Shown piece by piece: positions 1-11,394 of a stretch of DNA of 64,000 bases. Every line of letters begins with the position of its first letter. Position 1 is the first letter of the stretch. The stretch comes from Porphyra umbilicalis (Eukaryota; Rhodophyta; Bangiophyceae; Bangiales; Bangiaceae). The DNA lies in NCBI GenBank assembly GCA_002049455.2, contig KV918790.1, positions 186,001 through 250,000 on the forward strand, given 5' to 3'. The notes beneath the pieces are model-generated. The model made no database searches, was not told where the DNA came from, and saw only the letters and a program-made list of their open reading frames with translations. The position numbers were made by a program, and so were the translations under genes.

Positions 1-53
1 TCGGTCCGCAAGTCAGTCTCTGTCCACCAGGACAAAATTCGGGGATCAGCAAT
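1..53. mobile_element. Right end of a MITE-like element cut by the window edge
   Basis: These bases closely match the right end of the element at 6712-7109 (compare 7052-7109). Both end in GGGGATC(A/G)GCAA and share the segment with TCAGTCTCTGTCC. Read inward from the end, the terminal repeat starts TTGCTGATCCCCGAA. The rest of this copy lies outside the window. Two copies with the same outer edge and unrelated flanks show that this is a mobile family and not a chance repeat. Confidence 0.7.
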
Positions 54-2578
54 ATGTGGATCCCCACCGAGTTGGAGATTCGGTCAACCACTTGCGCGGC
101 GCATTGTCCCCACTGAAAGGTACAGAGGTCAATCGATTTTGGGGCGACACAGTGTGGTGCCACATCGAAACCGCAGCGTACGACTTGGAATGGCTGGTCG
201 GGGATCTGGCGACACCATTATTCGGTTCGGATGGCATGTCCAACGGCTATGACAACGAGAAACTAGCTGACACGGCCGAGTTCCTGGCTTGTGTATCACT
301 GTAATGATGCAATTCCACGACTTCGGGAGGGGACTCGTCCCTGGTGCACTCAGGCGAGATTAATGCCAGCACGGAATGGTGAGGACAGCAGCAGACCGGC
401 CTCGGCGTCCGATGTTGAGGCCCTGTCTCAACTGCCCCTGTCTCAGCACATGCTTGGCCAGAGACGTCCTTGTCTGAGCACAGCCGGGATGTGGCAGTCT
501 TAACGGAACGCTCATGTGTCGAATTTTGATGGACTACAGAGTAGCCGCCACTCTGAACGCAGCCCTCAGTATCCACAATGATAGGCAATTTAGGGTGCAT
601 GCAGACGGAAGAGGACCGAGCGCTCTCCACTGCAGTCGTCCGTTCCACCACTGACTAACGAGCAGACCAAGCGACCCCCCGGCCAACCCCAGTTTTGTGC
701 CCTCCCCCAGTGCGACACGGCGCAACCTGCTGGGGCGACGGCTTCGCGAAGCGCGTGGTGAGATGGGATTGCGCCGGCCGCTCGTTCGTACACGCGCGCA
801 GACGGCCGTCCGGGCGGCGTTTCTGGTGAGCACTGCAACCGTGAGTACCGCAGCATGCCTCTTGCGGCCGCGCACGCGTGAGCTCGCGCTAGCCTTGCGA
901 TCCCGGTTGGGCGTGCCGCACAATTTGGCAGCATTGTCTGAACTGGATTTCCGTCTGTTGTTTCGCATGGAGCGGAGTAAATTTTGAGTACGGCGAGAGC
1001 AAACTGGATATGATGCAGTGGCATAAAAGCTAGCGGGGGGAGGGGGAAGAGGTTCAGGGAGACGGGAAGAGCGGGGCAAGGAATACCGGTCTGTGATGAA
1101 CCCAGGGCGGAATGTGCCGTGTCACGTCTGGAGCTGGAGAGTATACCTGCAAACGTGTCCTGGAGGACGCCTTTTAACGAGTGCCCATGGCGTGCCAGAA
1201 GTGCTGGCCAGCGCACCCCGCGAGCCGCAGATCGAACGCTTCTTCAATTAGACAACAACATTGCGCAGGGGGGGCTTCCTAAGTGGCCGCCGGGTGTTCG
1301 GCAGTGACTGCACGTGTCTGCGTGCCCAGAATAGGCGGAGGGAAACCGGTCGCACGCGCCGAGCGCGCTGCTAAGTTCGCGATGTTGCTGCTCAGACACG
1401 ACAAACACCGAGTGCCAGGGAGACCCTTTCTGATGCTCCTAGCACGAGTAAAGCCATTGCATTGGTCACAGGGGCTTACGAATCTGCCAAATTGGTGACC
1501 ACTCAGATATCCTCAACACCAGCCATTTTTGAATCAGATAAGACTTTTGCCGCAACTTCTTGAATACGGATAAGATGCATATTGGCAGCCAATACAAGAA
1601 GGATATGAATAATATTACGGATTCTATCCAGAACAAATGAGATTATTGAACAAATATGTCCGAAAGCATGTACTTTCAAGGCGTGTTGCAAAGAAAACAT
1701 AAAAAGCGGGTTGTGCTGCACGTTGCAAACGCGGCCCACGCCAGACCATGACCAGCAATCAGCTTGCGAAATTCATTGTGAGGTAAAGGGCTTCGGCTTT
1801 GGTGTCCATCTTGTCGTCTCGTTAGCCTTGTCTCTTGATACGCGTTCTGATGCTTGTGGGCCTTTCACGAGGGACCGCGCGCGACGTTTGTCCCAAATAT
1901 TTACTGTCGGCGATCGGCTCTGAGTTTGCTCACTACTGTTGAGCACTTTTCGAACATGCCTTTACGTCATTTGTCCCGACTTTGAGAATTGTGAGGCACC
2001 TGGCAAGGGAAGTTTCCTGACGTAGTTGGGTGCCCGCAACCGACGCTTGCTAAGTCAGTGGATTTGTGTTTATCTACTTTGGAGCCATATAATGGTGGTA
2101 CCATTCAGATAAGAGTACGTAAAATCGGGCTCGTTATGTTTGAATATGAGTATATCGGTGTATATCTATCCATTTTATCAGAGTGCCATTTATTCATGAA
2201 AGCCCCTGATTGGTGAGACACGACCAGATATGCTGAGACACGCACCACCCCGTCCCGTTAAGACACTGTATGATCTGGACGCCAGGCCTTGCTCGGCTGG
2301 CTGGCAATGTTGCGACGCAAGTTGACAGCTGATTGGCTGGCACCGCTCGGCCGTGCCAAGCTGCCCGAGGGCTTGAACAGAGCCAAAAAGGGCTGCGTGT
2401 GGCGTTAAAGTGCGGGCACTGTACCTCGCCCGACGTCCCTCAGCCCCTGGCAGACTCTTTCTTCCCCCACTCCGTGCCCTTCGTCCTCCCCCCCATCCTG
2501 CACAGCCGAAGTTTATCATAGCAGTCTTGGGGAAGAATTCAGCCTGTGATTGGCTGGTGCCTCACTGCGGTGACAGTA
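54..2578. other. No recognised gene; mixed-composition intergenic DNA
   Basis: Only short overlapping open frames occur and I recognise none of them. 1500-1740 is clearly more AT-rich than its surroundings and holds a 78-codon minus-strand frame with hydrophobic stretches but no family signature. A short direct repeat, TGATTGGCTGG followed by (C/T)(A/G)CC-like bases, occurs near 2330 and 2546 and includes ATTGG (inverted CCAAT) boxes. No promoter or gene can be assigned to it. Confidence 0.4.
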
Positions 2579-4710
2579 TCAGAGGGACTCTGACGCTGAC
2601 CGTGATTCCTCCCCGCGGCGAGGTATTCTGAGACGCTTCGTGCCTTGACGACCTTGCCTTCGCCAATGATGACCTTGCTGCCGTCGGGATAGCCTCAGAA
2701 AACGCCCTTTGCCGTCTTGTCTTGAAAGTTGCCCTCGATGTGACTTTTGTGCAGCACCACCCACCATTTGAAAGAAAAAACCCGCATGTGGCTTACGTCG
2801 GGCTTGTTCCCGAATCATAGCTCATAAAGCGTCTTGCCTACGGAAAGCGCTCAGCTGGTTACGCGGTTCTTGACGTAGACCGCCGTCTTGATGGCATCCG
2901 CCAAAAAGATCCTGATCGACGTCCTTGTGTCGCATCATGGTGCGAGCCATCTCCACGAGAACTCGGTTGAGCCTCTGAGCGACTCCGTTGTGCTGTGGCG
3001 TGTCAGGCACCGTGGTCTTGTGCGTCTTGCCGTTCTCATTGTGGAGAGAGACTTGAATGCGTTCGAAAGATACTCGCCGCCATTGTGACAGCGCAAGACC
3101 TTTATCATTCTTCCTGTTTGCAGCTGGGCCTGAGTCAGCCACTTCTTGCACTCCGCGAAAGGATCGCTTTTCTTCTGCAAGAAGTCCACGTCCGTCCAGC
3201 CAGAGAACTCGTCAGTAAACGCGCAGAAATAAAGCGCACCGCCACGCGACGGCTCTGAAATTGGCCCGCCCACGTCCGAGTGCACGAGCTGCAGGCGCTT
3301 GGTCACTCGACATCCTCCGGCACTAGGGATAGGCGTCATAGCTGCCTTCCCATGCACGCACGGCTCGCAGACGTCCGTGACCGCCATGGAAGACCACTTG
3401 AGTCCGTCAATATCCTTGTTCTTGATCATGCGCTTAACGCCAGCTACGTTGACGTGCCCCAGGCGCTCATGCCAGAGCTGAAGAGAGGCCACCGCAGCTA
3501 TATCCGACAGTGGGGCAATGTCCAGGTGGTAGAGCCCGCTCTTCCGCGAGCCGTTCGCAGCGACCTTGTCGCTATCCTGAAGATTGCCTTACCGCCCTTG
3601 AATGACATTTCCGAACCGCATTCCTCATTCATGCCGACCGACATGAGGTTGAAGCCCATAGTAGGAGCATGGAGTACCTTCTTCAACTTGACCTTGCGCG
3701 TCTTGCCGTGGGCAATGACGTTGAGCACGATAGTTCCGACGCCCGCCGTGGCTACGGACTTCTTGTCACCCATAGTGACGCTCCGTCCTGTGGCAGTCTG
3801 GTAGTCGTCGAAGCTCGTGCGCATCCAGCACATGTGTGTAGACGCCGCAGAGCCGACAAGCCACGACCTGGAGATGTCATCGTTGTCAGACGCATTGCCC
3901 ACCAGACAAATGGCGTCGTCGCTGTCGCTACCGTAGTCAGCCGCAATCACGGCCACCCTGTCCCCGCTTGGCGTTTTGGCCTTGAGCACTGGGCAATCGT
4001 GAGAGATGTGCCCACACTTATGGGAGTAGTAGCATTCGATCTTCAAGAGGGCACCACAGCGGCTTTGACCTCGATAGTTGGCGCCGACGACTGCCATGTC
4101 TCCAATGCGCTTGGTCGCCAGTGGCTTATCCGCCTGACGCCGCTCCTCCTGAAGTATGCGGCTCTTGACAAAGTCGAGGCTGAGCTCGTCCTCGCCTTTG
4201 GCGTCGACAGCCACCAGCAGGTGCTGGTACTTGGACGTCAGCCCGTTGAGAGCGCTCATGGCGACATCTATCTCTGTCACCTCACCGCCCATGGCCTTGA
4301 GGCTCTCGCCGAGGTTGCACACGCGGTTGATGTAGCCCAGCATGCCCTCGCCGTCGTTCTTCGCGAGGATTGAGAACTCGCGTCGCGCCTTCATGTTGTT
4401 CATCAATCTCTTGCGCTGGAGGACAGCTTGCAGCGATGTCCACATTTCCGCCGTTGTCTTGCAGCCCGACACGCGCTCGAGCTGCTCAGACCCAAGGATC
4501 AGCCCGACGATGGCGCGACTGCGTGTCTTGACGATTCCACAAAGCACACTCGCGGTCTTCCGCGTCCGTCGGCTTGCCGTTCTCGTCAAGCATATCTTCC
4601 TGGTCGCGCAGCGCTAGGACAATCTTGATGCATTGACGCCACTCGTGAAAGTTCGTCTCCGTCAACTTGTCGATCTTCATGTCGCCCATACCGGCAGCGC
4701 CTCTGTCCAT
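2579..4710 (-). pseudogene. Decayed Ty1/copia retrotransposon, gag to integrase (copia-B)
   Basis: Read on the minus strand, the order is Gag (starting near 4705), zinc knuckle (about 4000-4040), protease region (about 3850), GAG-pre-integrase and integrase core (about 3490-2830). The pieces lie in several frames. Key residues are lost. The knuckle has Ser for its second Cys (CYYSHKCGHISHDC). The protease signature reads GSAAS where DSGAS is expected. In the integrase the second catalytic position reads CHNGGEY instead of a DNGGEY-type motif, and the Glu of the AERLNR-like motif is Gln. Homology ends near 2580, so no reverse transcriptase or RNase H is seen. This is an old, inactive, truncated element. 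Confidence 0.85.
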
Positions 4711-4850
4711 GATGTCTTCTTGTCGTAGCGCCCGACTTTCCCGAGCCTTGCGCCTTGACCGTCACGTCCTTGAACCACCTTGACCTCGTCTTCTTCGCAC
4801 TTGCCGCGACCGCCGCGACACCGACTGGCACACCTTCCACTTGTCACAGC

Positions 4851-4871
4851 CCCGGCTCTGGGCCCGTAACC
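4851..4871 (-). other. Primer binding site of copia-B (half-tRNA-iMet type)
   Basis: On the minus strand the block starts GGTTACGGGCCCAG, directly after a sequence ending CGTCTCAACA, which would be the 3' end of an LTR. It lies about 150 bases before the Gag start. The motif resembles the primer site of Drosophila copia, which pairs with the anticodon-side half of initiator tRNA-Met. It matches the primer sites at 5080-5103 and 11395-11418. Confidence 0.6.
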
Positions 4872-5079
4872 TGTTGAGACGTCAAAAACCACCTACGCCG
4901 CATAACCGGTGTGGCTGGCCTGGGATGCTGAACATCACCAGCTCATCACTCCCCCCAGCTCCCCCGGGCCAGGCTCGTCCGACCCACGACTCGGAATCGC
5001 TTCGCCTGCAAATTCCTCCGTCCCCCTCCTGGGACGCAGCCGAGGCGAATCTCGAACCCGCGACCTCTCAGAACTGTAT

Positions 5080-5103
5080 CCAGCGCGAGCTGGGCCCATA
5101 ACC
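5080..5103 (-). other. Second LTR/primer-site junction of a copia element
   Basis: On the minus strand this starts GGTTATGGGCCCAGC and ends GCGCTGG. It follows a sequence ending GTCTCAACA (5104 onward on the plus strand reads TGTTGAGACG). It agrees with the site of the intact element at 11395-11418 at nearly all of 24 positions. Two junctions 232 bases apart suggest a tandem or nested second copia copy whose body is gone. The outer end of the LTR was not found. Confidence 0.55.
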
Positions 5104-6301
5104 TGTTGAGACGCAGTACAGTCATTATTCGGTTAAATCCGTCCCAGTTGTATCCACAGTGGATATAACCAGGCCGAAGAACGCACCACAGGCGCCGAGA
5201 GAAGGAGGAATGAGGACTGCAATCACATTTCTGGTCGACCTTTTGAACTTATTCTCAGGTAGGATCAACTTACGCAAATCCTAGCTCATCCTGCAGGTAT
5301 GGAACGAAATGCTGCCCGCGCAGATTGCCCGCCGGTCTGCCTGAAGGCGGACTGCTTGCCCAACAGGGCCAACCCTGAGCTCAGACGCCAGCCTGATGAC
5401 GTTCAGCCTGTTGCTGACAACAAAAACTTGGACGTGTCTTCTCTAGTAGCCATGATTGCCAACACGACGCTGTAGTGCGAGTTCGAGAGCGTAAGCGGTG
5501 AAGACCATGCGCAGGTGATGCGTCGCTGGGCTGTGGCTGAGACCAATGTTGAGGCCATCGATGTGAAGGTTGACGTGGTTTTGGCTGGTGCGGACGATGA
5601 AGAGTGATGGGGCATGGTGGGTCGGTACGAGGCACACTCTTGCGTGGTCAGGTTCTGCGAAGGCAAGTAAAATTGGATTTTATCTCGTCCGAGTTCACCG
5701 TGAATGCTTTCTTTCGTACTTCTCTTTCTTCACAGTAGTATTGAAATGACCTCATGGCAGCGGATCGCAAGTCGAGCCAGAGGAACCTAAGTACTGTCCG
5801 CGACTGTAAACACATGGCGATGGATATAACAGAATACTGACTGGAAGGTTAGGGATTGGGGGACTACGGTGGAGTGGTTCAGTTGCTTGAGCTTTTGTGT
5901 CTGTGTGCGAACGTGGTTTGTTGGTTGTCTTAAGGTTCGCCCGCTTCTCCTAACCGAGAGCACCTTTCAAATAGTCCCCCCCCGGGCCAAGTGCTCCCCC
6001 CTCTCGCGCCCACACCGACGCCCACGCCCTCGCACCATATCGAATCACTCACCAAATCAAAAGCCACTAGAGCAAAGCGAAGATCACATCCAAACATTCC
6101 AAAAGTAACGCCCCGAGATGACCCAACACGAATTTATGCAACGCGCCCACATCTTGCTCATGTACCTTCTGGGGTACCATAGGGGTCACCAACTATCATG
6201 CATCAACAAATCGCCAGTGGAGTTGGCGACGAGCAGCACAGTCCAACACCAACTTCACGGTTCGCAACTTGCCCCCGGGGACTCCACTGGCCAATTAATG
6301 A
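5104..6301. other. Unassigned; probably LTR remnant and decayed gypsy sequence
   Basis: It begins with a putative LTR edge (TGTTGAGACG). No open frame here matches a family I know. The last part, from about 6180, leads into the gypsy integrase fragment and may be its decayed upstream portion. No tRNA, promoter or other gene is visible. Confidence 0.35.
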
Positions 6302-6711
6302 ATGCACAATGATGGGTCACCCAGTGCTCGCAAACGCGAGTTCATGGCCCGCCTTCGCAGGCGGATTCCTGTCGTACTTGAGGCCTTGCGTAAGACGCAA
6401 CAACGTTACAAACGTAACTTCGACCACCGGGCCGCAACCCGGAATTCGGACGTCAAGATCGGCGATCACAACTTTACGACCAACCACGATCAGCAAAACA
6501 AGCTGCAAAGCAAGGCCCTTGGACCCCTCGTGGTCGTCGACACGAATGCGGATGCCTCCACGTTTGTCATTGACATTTACGGGGAGAAAAAACGCGTTAG
6601 CAGTGACCACGTCACCCCAGCTTCTGGCTCATCGACGACGGACTCGGTGCCTTACCCCCTGCTGGATGGTCAAGACCAACGCGAGCTACCCCCGGCAACC
6701 GCCGACGAGTA
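6302..6711 (+). pseudogene. Ty3/gypsy chromovirus integrase C-terminal fragment
   Basis: The frame encodes a basic region (KREFMARLRRRIPVVLEAL, then QQRYKRNFDHR) and a beta-rich segment ending KKRVSSDHVTPA. This is the pattern of the integrase C-terminal domain of Ty3/gypsy elements: basic helix, VKIGD turn, then VSSDHV before the chromodomain. The catalytic core and reverse transcriptase are not visible upstream. The frame runs into the MITE insertion at 6712, and the chromodomain resumes on the other side at 7110. It is a non-functional remnant. Confidence 0.75.
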
Positions 6712-7109
6712 TTGCTGATCCCCGAATTGTGTCCTTGAGGACAGAGACAGAGACAGACTCTGAATAAGAGCACTCTATTGGTTGAAAACGACAGTAAGAA
6801 GTCATCGAAGCCAATAGAAAGCCGGATTTCGGTGCCAGGTCCTTGCATCCAGTAGAACTCACTGTTGATGCCGCTTGATCCGATTTTCTTGGCACGGAGC
6901 GAGGCGCCCGAATGAGATTTTGAGATTTTCTACTGTCTCCTTGCCAGAAGTGCAGAAAAAAAGAGGAGCTGATATTGATTTCCAGGCTGTATGGGCACAA
7001 GTAAGCAGTCATGAGCACCAAGTCAGTCCCAGGGGCGCATCTCATTGGTGGAGAGAGTCGGTCCGCAAGTCAGTCTCTGTCCAGCAGGACAAAGTTCGGG
7101 GATCGGCAA
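6712..7109. mobile_element. 398-bp MITE-like element inserted in the gypsy remnant
   Basis: Both ends form an imperfect terminal inverted repeat of about 35-40 bases. The left end starts TTGCTGATCCCCGAATTG, and the right end read in reverse starts TTGCCGATCCCCGAACTT; both continue through TGTCCT..GGACAGAGAC. It has no coding capacity, as expected for a non-autonomous element. It separates the gypsy integrase tail from its chromodomain. A second copy's right end is at 1-53. A clear target duplication was not resolved (flanks GAGTA and CACAT). Confidence 0.75.
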
Positions 7110-7376
7110 CACATGATTGACAAACTCTTAGGCTTACGCCAGACCGGATACACATACAGCGCTCAGATGCGCTGGTTCAACTACGGATCGAAAGACGATA
7201 CCTGGGAGCGCCTGGAGAACCTTCCCCGCAACATGGTTGTGCGTTTTCTTCGACAGAAGAAGGACCATGTACCGGGGTACGATTGGCATACGCTTACACG
7301 GGAAAGTCGCCGACAAGCCGGGCTCACAGCCGTGGCCAACATCGTCATGGACCCCACCGGGATGCCCACTGTATAA
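7110..7376 (+). pseudogene. Gypsy chromodomain fragment
   Basis: The frame reads IDKLLGLRQTGYTYSAQMRW, then FNYGSKDDTWERLENLPRNM, a chromodomain. The aromatic/WxxY-like strand, the DDTWE turn and the ENLP helix start are all present. Chromodomains at the integrase C-terminus define chromoviruses and guide integration to marked chromatin. It is the continuation of the fragment at 6302-6711 and ends with a stop at 7374-7376. No 3' LTR was recognised after it. Confidence 0.75.
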
Positions 7377-8051
7377 AATGTCCATGTCACCGGTAATGGA
7401 GGTATCCATGCCCATGTCTCATGGGCGGACTTGAGTACCAACGCTACAATTAAGGAATTGATTCATGTCGCGTGGGTTAAATCGACCCTGCCCACCATGA
7501 CGCGCAACTTTGCGTGTGACCCTCAACTCGCCTTGCGGCACTTCCCTTGGCTGAGCCATGAGTACGTCCCGTACACATGTGTGTGGCCAAAATCTGCGCA
7601 AGCGACACTGATCGGGAGCCATCCCTCTGTGCCGGTGCTCCTAAACGAGTTTCTTTTACACACGGTACAGCACTTGGAATCGATCCTTCGATGCCTGGTG
7701 ACAACCACAGAGGAAGCAACCGTGGTCATCCCTCAATGAACCAACACCAGTTTTTATGCTACCGCCATACGCGCATGTTTCGAGTGCCACGTACTTTTAT
7801 CAACAGATGCGAGGGATACGAATCCCGCTCCATGAGCCATGCTGGCCTGCCACGTCCTTCATCGCTATGATGATTAACAGGAAACAAAGAAGTGGGCAAC
7901 AACATGTCAAACGACAAACAACAACCAAATGGCAACGCGAGGTCCGTCGTCAAAGAGCGCCCGAGGATGACGTCCTTCTGCCAGTTGCGGAACAGGCAGC
8001 AAAATGATTTGGCCGACGCCTCAAAGGTTTCGTTCCCGCGAACAATAGTGC
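7377..8051. other. No recognised gene
   Basis: A plus-strand frame at 7431-7739 (102 codons) and its overlapping shadows show no recognisable motif. The stretch is probably more decayed retroelement or plain intergenic DNA. Confidence 0.3.
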
Positions 8052-8858
8052 TCACGGATGCAAAGGCACGTGGTAGCGAACTTCTTCGGTGCAAAACGAC
8101 ATGACCTCGTAGACACGGCGCTGAGACTCTTGGTTCCCGAAGAACGGGTCCCCATGGACCTCGGCCACGCGGTCACCAACATAGTAGGGTTTCCTGGGCT
8201 CTGCCAACACGCCAACAAAGTCCGGAAGGGCGTCGTACCGCGCGTGAATACGCCGGGTATGCGCGCGAGCGCGGTTGTGGACGCAAGCGTCGTAAGGACT
8301 CTTGTCGGAGATGGCCATGATCCCGTCGACCACCTCGAAAGGGTCCACGTGTGCATCGTACGAGCCGCAATGCTGAAACTGGCGTAATATCTCTGGGTCC
8401 GTGGAGCGATCCACTTCGAAGCCCTCGCCCGCAACGGCGTGGGCCACATGCGCCTCTTCGTGCGCGTTGCCGCCGCCTACCGCCATGGCGGCGGAGTCAA
8501 TCATGATGGTGGGTACCCCGGGTGTCAAACCATTTCCGTCGGCCTCGCGACCCTTTCGCTTCGCCTCCAGGCACGCCGCCCACGTCGACAGCCTTGCCAC
8601 TCTTGGCCCTTGCCGCCGTTGCGCACCGCGGCCGCCTCTGGGCGCTCCGCCTGCGTCGCCAGCCATGACGCTCTTGCACCTTGCCGCCGGGCGCGCCGCC
8701 CGCGTTGCCGCCCTTGCCGCCCTTGCGTCGCCGCCGCCGGGAACGCAGCCCGCACCGCCGACCTTGTCGCCTTGGCGCGCCGCCGCCGCCACCGGGCACG
8801 TCACCCCCGGCTGCCCCGCTCCCCCCCCCCCCCCTCCCCGCACGGCGGCCCAACCCAA
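8052..8858 (-). CDS. Hypothetical protein, possibly partial
   Basis: This is a 268-codon frame. The first 100 residues are Gly/Ala/Arg-rich low complexity and probably not real coding. The last ~150 residues (about 8500 down to 8052) have balanced composition, with stretches such as DPEILRQFQHCGSYDAHVDP and PRKPYYVGDRVAEVHGDPFF. This looks like true protein-coding sequence, but I cannot place it in a family. The true start is unclear and may be internal (for example a Met near 8503) or lie in an upstream exon. It could be a captured or retroelement-encoded segment, since its neighbours are element remnants. Confidence 0.35.
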   Translation of the reverse strand: MGWAAVRGGGGGGAGQPGVTCPVAAAARQGDKVGGAGCVPGGGDARAARAATRAARPAARCKSVMAGDAGGAPRGGRGAQRRQGPRVARLSTWAACLEAKRKGREADGNGLTPGVPTIMIDSAAMAVGGGNAHEEAHVAHAVAGEGFEVDRSTDPEILRQFQHCGSYDAHVDPFEVVDGIMAISDKSPYDACVHNRARAHTRRIHARYDALPDFVGVLAEPRKPYYVGDRVAEVHGDPFFGNQESQRRVYEVMSFCTEEVRYHVPLHP

Positions 8859-9824
8859 TCTTGCGGTTGTCCATCTCGCGTCAGAGCGCCCCTACGCAAG
8901 CAATGTCGTTAGGCCTCAACCTGTGCGCAAGCACGATGACACGGTGACGCCCCGTGTCGTCAACCGCCGTCAACCAGCGCAAGACACGGTGTGAAGCGAC
9001 CGCGAGGTGCGCACCTCCTCGTCACCACGGGATCGCATCGCGGCTTTCGCCTTGTCGCCGGAGTCGCCAAGCCCCGACGAAGCTAACGCCACACGGCACC
9101 GACGAAGGTAGCCTCAGCACGTGCTGCTCGACGCGGCGCCTCGCACACGGGTCTCAACCCCGCACCCGCACATGCACCCGCACCCACGCGCGAACACGCG
9201 CGCAATCGCCTGCGCGGGCATGCTTATGCGTAAGCGACGATCTGAGACGCAGTGCAAGCTGCTCGCCACACACGCACGTGTTCGGACGGTCACGGCCGTC
9301 GCCGGCGAACCGCCACCTTCCCCCGACGGGACGGATCGACGCCCCTCCACTACTTCCGCCGCCCGGGCAGTTGCGCCCGCGCGGGCCCGTCAGAGTTCGC
9401 GACCTCCTAATCGGTTGTCACCATCCTTGGATCTCACCGGGACGGTTCGAATCTCGCGTTGGAGGTATGTAGCATATCTTCGCCCGCAATTGGCAAAGGG
9501 CCACCGGTAACCCCCTTGACTGGCCAAAGCCCACGTACAGTGCAAATTGGCCTGTGGCATGCCCTTTGGGGGTTACTGCAGCATTGTTCATTTAATTGTT
9601 TTGTTTTCTTGCCTGTCTTATCCGTCTGCCGCCACTCATTACGATCGCTTGCGATCGGACGGTCGATCGACCGATGCCCTCGCCTGTACTAAATCACCAT
9701 TTGTCCGGGGTCGCCGTCGTGGGCACCACCCGGCTTCCAATCGGATGCCATTCAACAAAAGGTCATTCTTCTTCGCCGCGACAGCGATAGAACTCGCTAT
9801 ATTGATTGGCTACGGTCGTTCTCA
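8859..9824. other. No recognised gene; GC-rich then AT-richer spacer
   Basis: Overlapping Arg/Pro-rich frames on both strands are composition artefacts. The far end (9580-9830) is less GC-rich and holds no frame with a recognisable motif. Confidence 0.35.
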
Positions 9825-10487
9825 TTACACAGGTATTTGATCCAACGTTATTAATACCACAGTGAGCAGGGGCGCGGCCCTTGTGCAAGGCTCAAGCCTC
9901 TCGGGCCACGCGTTGCGCGGTTGAGCAAGCCACTGTGGCTGCAGGCGACCGTTCGACCAGCATGAATCAGGTTCCAACACCTTCCACGACCCGAGGGGGT
10001 GCGACCGCAACACAGCGTTCCCACCGAGAGACGCCCAATGCAACGGCTGCCAGCCGTCACTCCCATACTGGTCAAACAGGCACGTGGCGCCCACATCGGC
10101 GCCGGCGTCGAGCAGTCGTTGCGACACGTTGACGTGGCCGCCAATAGCAGCCCAGTGCAGCGCAGTGTCGCCCCAGTCGGTGGCCGCCGTCACCGCCGCG
10201 CCTGCACCCAACAGCGCCTCGACTTCCGTGGCCGATCCCGTGCGCGCCGCCTCGTGCAGCGCCGGCGGCGGCTCGTCGCGCACCCGCTCATCGTACGCTC
10301 TGGCGGCGGCCTCGTTGGTCGGTGGCTGTGCGAGGCAGTCTACCGCGGCGCTGACCGGGGAGCTCTGGGGCCCCACTATTTCGATGAGAGACTCTCGTAT
10401 TGGCGGGAAGCCCACGCAGCCAGGGCGACCCGCCGCAGCGTGGCCACGACGGGAGCAACAGCGGCGGTCGCCCGCACTTTGCGGCAC
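9825..10487 (-). CDS. Ankyrin-repeat protein fragment
   Basis: In the middle of this 220-codon frame are two to three ankyrin repeats. PALHEAARTGSATEVEALLG and GAAV are followed by DTALHWAAIGGHVNVSQRLL with DAGADVGA, then QPLHWASLGGN. The TALHWAA and LLDAGADV patterns are diagnostic. Ankyrin repeats are protein-protein contact modules, so the partner and role cannot be told. After the third repeat (about 9990) the frame turns into unrelated sequence, so the gene is truncated or continues in another exon. Nothing is recognisable N-terminal to the repeats. It lies less than 1 kb before the copia insertion. Confidence 0.55.
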   Translation of the reverse strand: MPQSAGDRRCCSRRGHAAAGRPGCVGFPPIRESLIEIVGPQSSPVSAAVDCLAQPPTNEAAARAYDERVRDEPPPALHEAARTGSATEVEALLGAGAAVTAATDWGDTALHWAAIGGHVNVSQRLLDAGADVGATCLFDQYGSDGWQPLHWASLGGNAVLRSHPLGSWKVLEPDSCWSNGRLQPQWLAQPRNAWPERLEPCTRAAPLLTVVLITLDQIPV

Positions 10488-11159
10488 GCTGCACGCCAGG
10501 CAGAGCCGCGCCGCAGCTGCTCCACGGTGTCTCGGCGGGCGCTACGTCGAATCGTCAGCAGCCCGGAAGCGTCGACCCGGCGGCAGTGGCAGATGCGACG
10601 GCGGCGTCCGCTGACCGTACCGCCAGTCGGAGCGACCCGCAACGGCAAGAAGGTGGCAGGCCGACCAACGCGTCTCACACTGCGCCGCGCGGGAAAGCAT
10701 GTGGTGACGGCACTCACGGGGCGGGTGAGCGGCTCGCCGGCGTCCGAGTGCAGGCGAGAACGCAGTGACCACGGGCCGAGTTGGACCGGGGTACTATGTG
10801 GCGAGGTCAGAGGCAGCCCCCTGTAGGCAGGAAGGGAAGGCGGGCTGGAGGGGTCGACCCCTTGAGTGCTGGTCCCGCGCAGCTCGCCCCCACATGCTGT
10901 TGGAGCTTCCATTTCAATCGTCCCTGTCATCGCGTTAGTATCATCCGCTGCCATGTCCTGCATTGCAACGGTGTTGCGGCCGCCCAACGGGGTTCCACGC
11001 ATGGGCACGCGGTCGGGGCGGGGCTAGCATCCACGCCAGCCTGTATCCACGCGGGGCCCCACAGACGCAGAAGCGACGCCAGCACCGAGTATGGCCCGGG
11101 CCGGCCTGGCTGTGCCGAGCGGCTGGGCGTCTGGTTGGGTGAGACGCGGAACGTCCCAG
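10488..11159. other. Spacer between ankyrin fragment and copia-A
   Basis: A minus-strand frame (10376-11008, 210 codons) overlaps the ankyrin frame in another phase and is rich in Arg/Ala/Thr. I see no domain. It may contain the 5' part of the ankyrin gene, but no splice signal convinced me. Confidence 0.3.
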
Positions 11160-11164
11160 CGTAG

Positions 11165-11394
11165 TGTTGAGCCGGAAAGCTTTACGGCCTCGGCTAACAC
11201 TGCGGTGGTACTTGCGTGCGAGTAGATTTGGGTGGCCTCTTAGACAGCGTGTCTAGGGGGCGGTGAGTTTTAGCAGGGCGATCGACCGGTACGGTCGGTC
11301 GGTCGGGATTTACCCTGGGCCGTGCCCATATAGGGGCGACGGCGTGGTGCCGGTGGGCACTCGGGGGGGAAAAATCAACGCGTGTTTCTCATCA
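11165..11394 (+). repeat. 5' LTR of copia-A
   Basis: It starts TGTTGAGCC and ends TTTCTCATCA (TG...CA). It contains a hyphenated palindrome TAGACAGCGTGTCTA and a TATA-like CCATATAGG about 75 bases before its end, a plausible core promoter. It is nearly identical to 19172-19401. Confidence 0.95.

Noticed and set aside
1503-1739. AT-rich 78-codon frame as organellar or bacterial transfer
   Set aside because: No homologous motif recognised and the stretch is too short to support transfer.
5041-5103. A tRNA gene on the minus strand (GGGTTCGA B-box-like)
   Set aside because: The tRNA-like part is the copia primer binding site, and no cloverleaf can be formed.
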